In this document: piece after piece, positions 60,159 to 64,000 of the stretch
Layout of the letters: the number at the start of each line of letters is the position of its first letter
How positions within the stretch are numbered: the first letter of the stretch is position 1
Origin: Carex sylvatica
Taxonomy: Eukaryota; Streptophyta; Magnoliopsida; Poales; Cyperaceae
Assembly (NCBI GenBank): GCA_964058845.1
Contig: CAXKVR010000025.1
Location: 56,224-120,223, forward strand
Direction of reading: 5' to 3'
Length of the DNA: 64,000 nucleotides
The notes under the pieces: model-generated
Database searches by the model: none
Told to the model about the DNA's origin: nothing
The model's input: only the letters and a program-made list of their open reading frames with translations
Program-made: the position numbers and the translations under genes

Positions 60159-63020
60159 ATGCTGTTTCCATCTCATCTACACTTCCCGAGCCCCTGCCCC
60201 TGCCCCTGCCCCTAAAACAGATACTCCAAGCTCGTGTCGTTGCTTGTCTCCGTGCTCAAAAGTAATTTCTCTACTCATCTTGTTGAATTAATTTGCTGAT
60301 TTACCTTTGTAGGAAAATTGAAGCTGTATACATTCAACATTTATTATTATTTTTCCCCATGTTCTACCGCTGCACTGTATACATTCAACATTATCTTTGT
60401 TAAAGAAGTGCATGTGCTATATTTAATAGTGTGAAGACTGCAGTGGATGCTGCTCATGCTGCCCTGGCTGGAGGTCTATCTGTCGTATGTACTAATTAAT
60501 CATTACATTTACAAAAATAAATTACACTGAACACGAGAGTTAATTGTATCTAATATCTTCATCTTCCTGTATCATTTTTGTAGCTGGAGATAGTCATAAC
60601 CACTCCAGGAGCACTAGAGGTGACTTCTCTTCCATTCCGTTTAATTATTTCCTAGTCTCATCCCGCATTCATTTTCTGCTCATTGACTCATTTTATATCT
60701 CTGTCTTTGATTTCAGATAATTAAAGTGCTTTGCAAAGACTATCCTTCAGTCAAATTTGGGGTAATATATGTCCTTTTTTTAAAATATACTCCAGTTGCA
60801 TTCAGAAACTAGTATATGTTTTTGAGATCTGTTTTATTCCATGCGACCATGAGTTATATAGTTCTCTTTTCTTTGTTGAAGAAATATTTGGGCGCATGCA
60901 GGAACATACGTCTGTCATGCACACACACACACACACAAAAAAAAAAAAAAAACAACGTTGTCATGAGGAATGCTTCAACTTGGAAGAATTGAAATGCAGT
61001 TGTAATTGTTTGAGTTTAACTTGTTCTTTTTCTAGGTTGGCACAGTATTAAATATCGAGGATGCAAGAAAATTGACAAAAGCTGGGGCTCAATTTCTCAT
61101 GAGCCCTTGTACAGTCATGGTACAACAAAAACTATACATTTTTCTATATTATCCTTTCTGTAAAAGATTTTCCTGACTACCAAAATTTCATACTGGAAAT
61201 GTCATAACTAAAATAGTTTCTTTGATTACGGTATAACTGTTATTCCAGCCATCCTTGTGATCTTAATCTAAAATCTAGTATTTGGATTAGTTAAGAATCC
61301 TTGAAATAATAATCATGCCCTATAGCATATTTATACTAATACAATAGACATTTTTGTACTGATACAATATAAAAATCTAGTAATTAATCAGTTTGAACAC
61401 ATTTTACTGAAACAAAAGACATGATAGATATTTAAAAAAAATTGAAAGTGGCATCTCATGGTAGGTTTTTCTGGTAAGATCATGATGAACAGCTTAATTG
61501 TCATTCAAACTTTGAAAGGTATAATATGGAGTGTAAGTTTTAACCCCTTCATACTAAAATTGGTACTTCAGCCATGCCTTTTCAAAATTGCATGTGTGAA
61601 AGTTCAGTAACTGCATATGTTGTTCTTGTTTTCAAGGAAATTTTGCACTGGTTTCGAGGAAGTGAAATTCTTTACATTCCAGGAGTGATGACCCCCACTG
61701 AAGTATATACATCTTATCTTCAGCTGCTCTTTTATGCTTTTCTGCTACATTATTTTAGTTCTGTTATTATTCAAACTCTGGAGCTTTTCTATTTTATTTG
61801 TTAATGCAATTAGTAAATTGCAGATATTTTCTGCATATAATGCTGGAGCAGAAGTTGTGAAGGTGTATATTCTTGTTCACTCTCTCCTTTTTTACCATGC
61901 AAAGTTTTTTTAGTGAGTGTTTAAATTGATACGGGTAGTTTGTAAATAAAACTTGCAAAAATTTCCCCCAATTTTCTTCATTCACAGGTCTATCCAGTTT
62001 CAGCATTGGGTGGAGAGAAATACATATCTACTCTCAGAAAACCCTTTCCCACTATACCAATGATAGCTTCACAAGGCATCACAATAGGTCAGTTCAACAA
62101 GAGAAAATTATTAAATTGTAATGTCCAGGCTGAGAAAACTATAAATGAATTTTCTTTTTGCGATAACTGTTTTCTTTGCCCCGCGGCCTCTCCCCCCTTT
62201 CAAGTTCTGTTATCGAACAAAAAATTAGTTACCCAAATCAAGGTATTGAGGTCCAGAATTTCACACTATACTGGTCAAAATCTGTAAATAACTGACTAAA
62301 AAGTTATCTTCTATTATCATTATCTTGAAATCCTATCATTGGATGTTCTACTGAGCAGCCATTAAAAGCCTAATGATGGCTCAACGAAGGAGGGTTTAGC
62401 AGTAAGAAAGAGTTCAAACTTCCTTTCAACCAAAACCAACAACCAACAACCAAGCCTTTAGTCTCAAACAAGTTGGGGTAGGCTAGTAATGAAACCCACC
62501 GGAGTCACCATTCAGTAGGGTTTTATTTCCATAAAGAGGCTGTTTATTTTTACGTTGGCTCGCCACGCCTTATCACAATCCTCCTCCTTTTTCCTGGCTT
62601 GGGACAGGCTGTGCAGATTCCAGATTCTACACAGATGGAGTTGTTTTATCAAATTGATTTTTTTTTTTTTTTTGATAAAAGTGGGGATGCCCACCGATTT
62701 CATTAGAAATCAACAGATTTCTGGGTCAGTACCAAACAGCTGGTACTGATATTACAGCATCATTACAAAACTAAACATCATACAAAACCTACTTAAAACA
62801 CATTTGTTCCTGAGGATTATTAAATTCCAGTAATATTTCTGCAGGATCAGTTGGGAAATACATAAATGCTGGGGCCTCAGCAGTTGTTTTATCAGATGCT
62901 ATTTTTGATAAGGAAGCGATGATAAAAGAGGATTTTGATGAAATAAAGAGACTGGCACATCTAGTGACTGTAGAGGCATCACTCGGTAGAAAAGGCAATA
63001 GCAAGTTCATTCTCTTTTAA
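60050..63020 (+). CDS. KDPG/KHG aldolase-like protein, probably plastid-targeted
   Basis: Class I aldolase of the Eda family (2-keto-3-deoxy-6-phosphogluconate to pyruvate and glyceraldehyde-3-phosphate), the signature step of the Entner-Doudoroff route reported in plant plastids. Exons: 60050-60261, 60430-60484, 60584-60619, 60717-60761, 61036-61119, 61637-61702, 61824-61862, 61988-62087 and 62845-63020, all GT-AG, giving 270 residues against 213 in E. coli. Residues 1 to about 55 are Ser/Pro/Arg-rich, like a transit peptide. Core motifs: AGGLSVLEIVITTPG with Glu91 (E. coli Glu45), GVGTVLN, AGAQFLMSP, IPGVMTPTE, and EVVKVYPVSALGG with the Schiff-base Lys179 (E. coli Lys133). The position of E. 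coli Arg49 is Thr95. Starts at the second ATG (see the overlapping uORF). Strict substrate is inferred. Confidence 0.92.
60186..60216 (+). repeat. CCCCTG hexamer repeat within the transit-peptide coding exon
   Basis: Four in-frame CCCCTG-type units encode alternating Pro-Leu in the N-terminal targeting region. In-frame hexamer changes would only alter the length of the Pro-Leu run. Confidence 0.8.
62440..62800. mobile_element. Non-LTR retroposon fragments in KDPG aldolase intron 8
   Basis: Near 62440-62500 the sequence CAACAACCAAGCCTTTAGTC then TCAAACAAGTTGGGGTAGGC matches a widespread plant RTE/SINE 3'-end block. At 62659-62677 a poly-T run followed by GATAAAAGTGGGGATGCCCA CC and TTTCATTAGAAAT looks like the poly-A end of a minus-strand LINE/SINE related to the insertion at 27482. 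Target duplications were not found. Confidence 0.5.
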
Positions 63021-64000
63021 ACTGAATTAGGCAATTTCCTTCCATTTCAAAATTAAGTTGTGAGATCTCATGCAAATCTCAAAGATGCTTAGTTTGAAGT
63101 TCACTTGAAATGCTAGTGCATGCTTGCTGACATTAAAATCTAGCGAAAGAACAGGTAGAAGTTGTTCCTCTTCCCTTGTTGGTTAGGTGGTAATAATAGT
63201 GATACTCTCTGGTTTATTGATTAAATTGGGTAACCTGACTATTATTCTCAAACATATATTTTTATAGTTAGACACTCAGACTAGGTAACCCAAACTCAGA
63301 TCCTGGAGAGATTGCTAAATGATAAATACTTAATAATTCCAGTTTAAACTTTCTTGGTTGTGATATTACTTTTGTTGTTGAAGCTTCCATTTCAAAATTA
63401 TGTGACAGATTAAGCAACAAAAGAAGCAATCTCGTGCCGCATTACATGTTGTCCATGATCAGGCATCCATCTTAGGAGAGGAAAAAGTTGGATAGTATTA
63501 TATCTAGATTCCTTTGGTAAAGGGTAAATCTGGAACACAAAAAAGTATGGCCTTGTCAGTTGGAAATAGGCTTTGCTGGAAGGAGAATGTCGGGTTAGGG
63601 ATCTTCAACCTGGAAAGGATGAAAAGCATTGCTCCTCCTTGGAGTTAGTGCATCTATTCACATAATGCGGTGTCTGGTGTTTATCATTGGTGATTTTGTT
63701 GCCATAACCATGCATCTGCATGTAACGGTTCTAATAAAATCGACAGTGACTACTGACTAGTGTGTTTCCCCCCTTTGATATAAAAAACAATCAAACAGTA
63801 AAATTCCAATTCATCTTAATAGAGATTATAGATTGAGAACACAAAACGATGTTATGGAAATTGCACTTTGATTGATCATAATCAAAACACAGTTCCAGTT
63901 CCAGTTCCAGTTCCAGTTTGAGTTCGATTTGGGTGTGAGGAATCTGTTATTTGTGGCGATAATATGAGATATGTAGTTGGTTGTTTTTGTTTCCTTTGTT
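63021..64000. other. 3' flank of the KDPG aldolase gene
   Basis: No independent gene seen. The segment from 63409 (after an ACAG acceptor-like site) reads open for 28 codons to TAG at about 63495 (starting IKQQKKQSRAALHVV), so it could be an alternative last exon or a spliced 3' UTR of the aldolase gene. An AGTTCC hexamer repeat lies near 63892-63917. Confidence 0.4.

Overview
The window is nuclear DNA of a flowering plant, almost certainly a eudicot. Genes are split by many short GT-AG introns, the DNA between them is AT-rich and full of non-autonomous transposons, and every protein has its closest relatives in land plants. I cannot name the species. Seven protein-coding loci could be rebuilt exon by exon from splice sites and family alignment remembered from general knowledge.

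Layout. 1-4,057 (minus): 5' part of a VGT1/D-xylose-symporter-like sugar transporter that runs off the left edge. 4.1-15.4 kb: no genes; nested Mutator-like (MULE), hAT-like and LTR elements. 15,397-17,882 (minus): complex I subunit NDUFA12. 18-31.4 kb: a transposon-rich gene desert holding a run of foldback elements, hAT remnants, a LINE/SINE insertion and several CACTA ends. 31,597-34,836 (plus): a group IIe WRKY factor of the WRKY14/35 type. 34.8-40.1 kb: a copia-like LTR junction and another foldback element. 40,110-41,553 (minus): organellar ribosomal protein bL35. 41.7-47.2 kb: tandem repeats and small MITEs. 47,315-51,304 (plus): an NPF (NRT1/PTR) transporter. 53,409-59,366 (plus): V-ATPase subunit H. 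60,050-63,020 (plus): a probably plastid KDPG aldolase-like enzyme.

The genes do not form an operon-like unit. Several serve organelles or the vacuole: NDUFA12 in mitochondria, bL35 in mitochondria or plastids, KDPG aldolase probably in plastids, and the V-ATPase H subunit plus the sugar carrier at the tonoplast. The sugar carrier and NDUFA12 appear to keep an ancient neighbourhood, because their Arabidopsis relatives (At3g03090 and At3g03100) are adjacent loci. Both organellar-protein genes bl35 and NDUFA12 carry GGGCC/TGGGCY (site II-type) motifs upstream.

The most unusual content is non-coding. (1) A set of about 0.4-kb foldback elements with 9-bp target duplications shares an inner arm, yet each copy has different but internally matched outer arms. 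(2) A 1.87-kb MULE-like element with a perfect 9-bp duplication carries a satellite-like array of about 177-bp units between roughly 300-bp inverted arms. (3) The NPF gene has a degenerate second copy of its exon 2 that would create a stop codon if spliced in.
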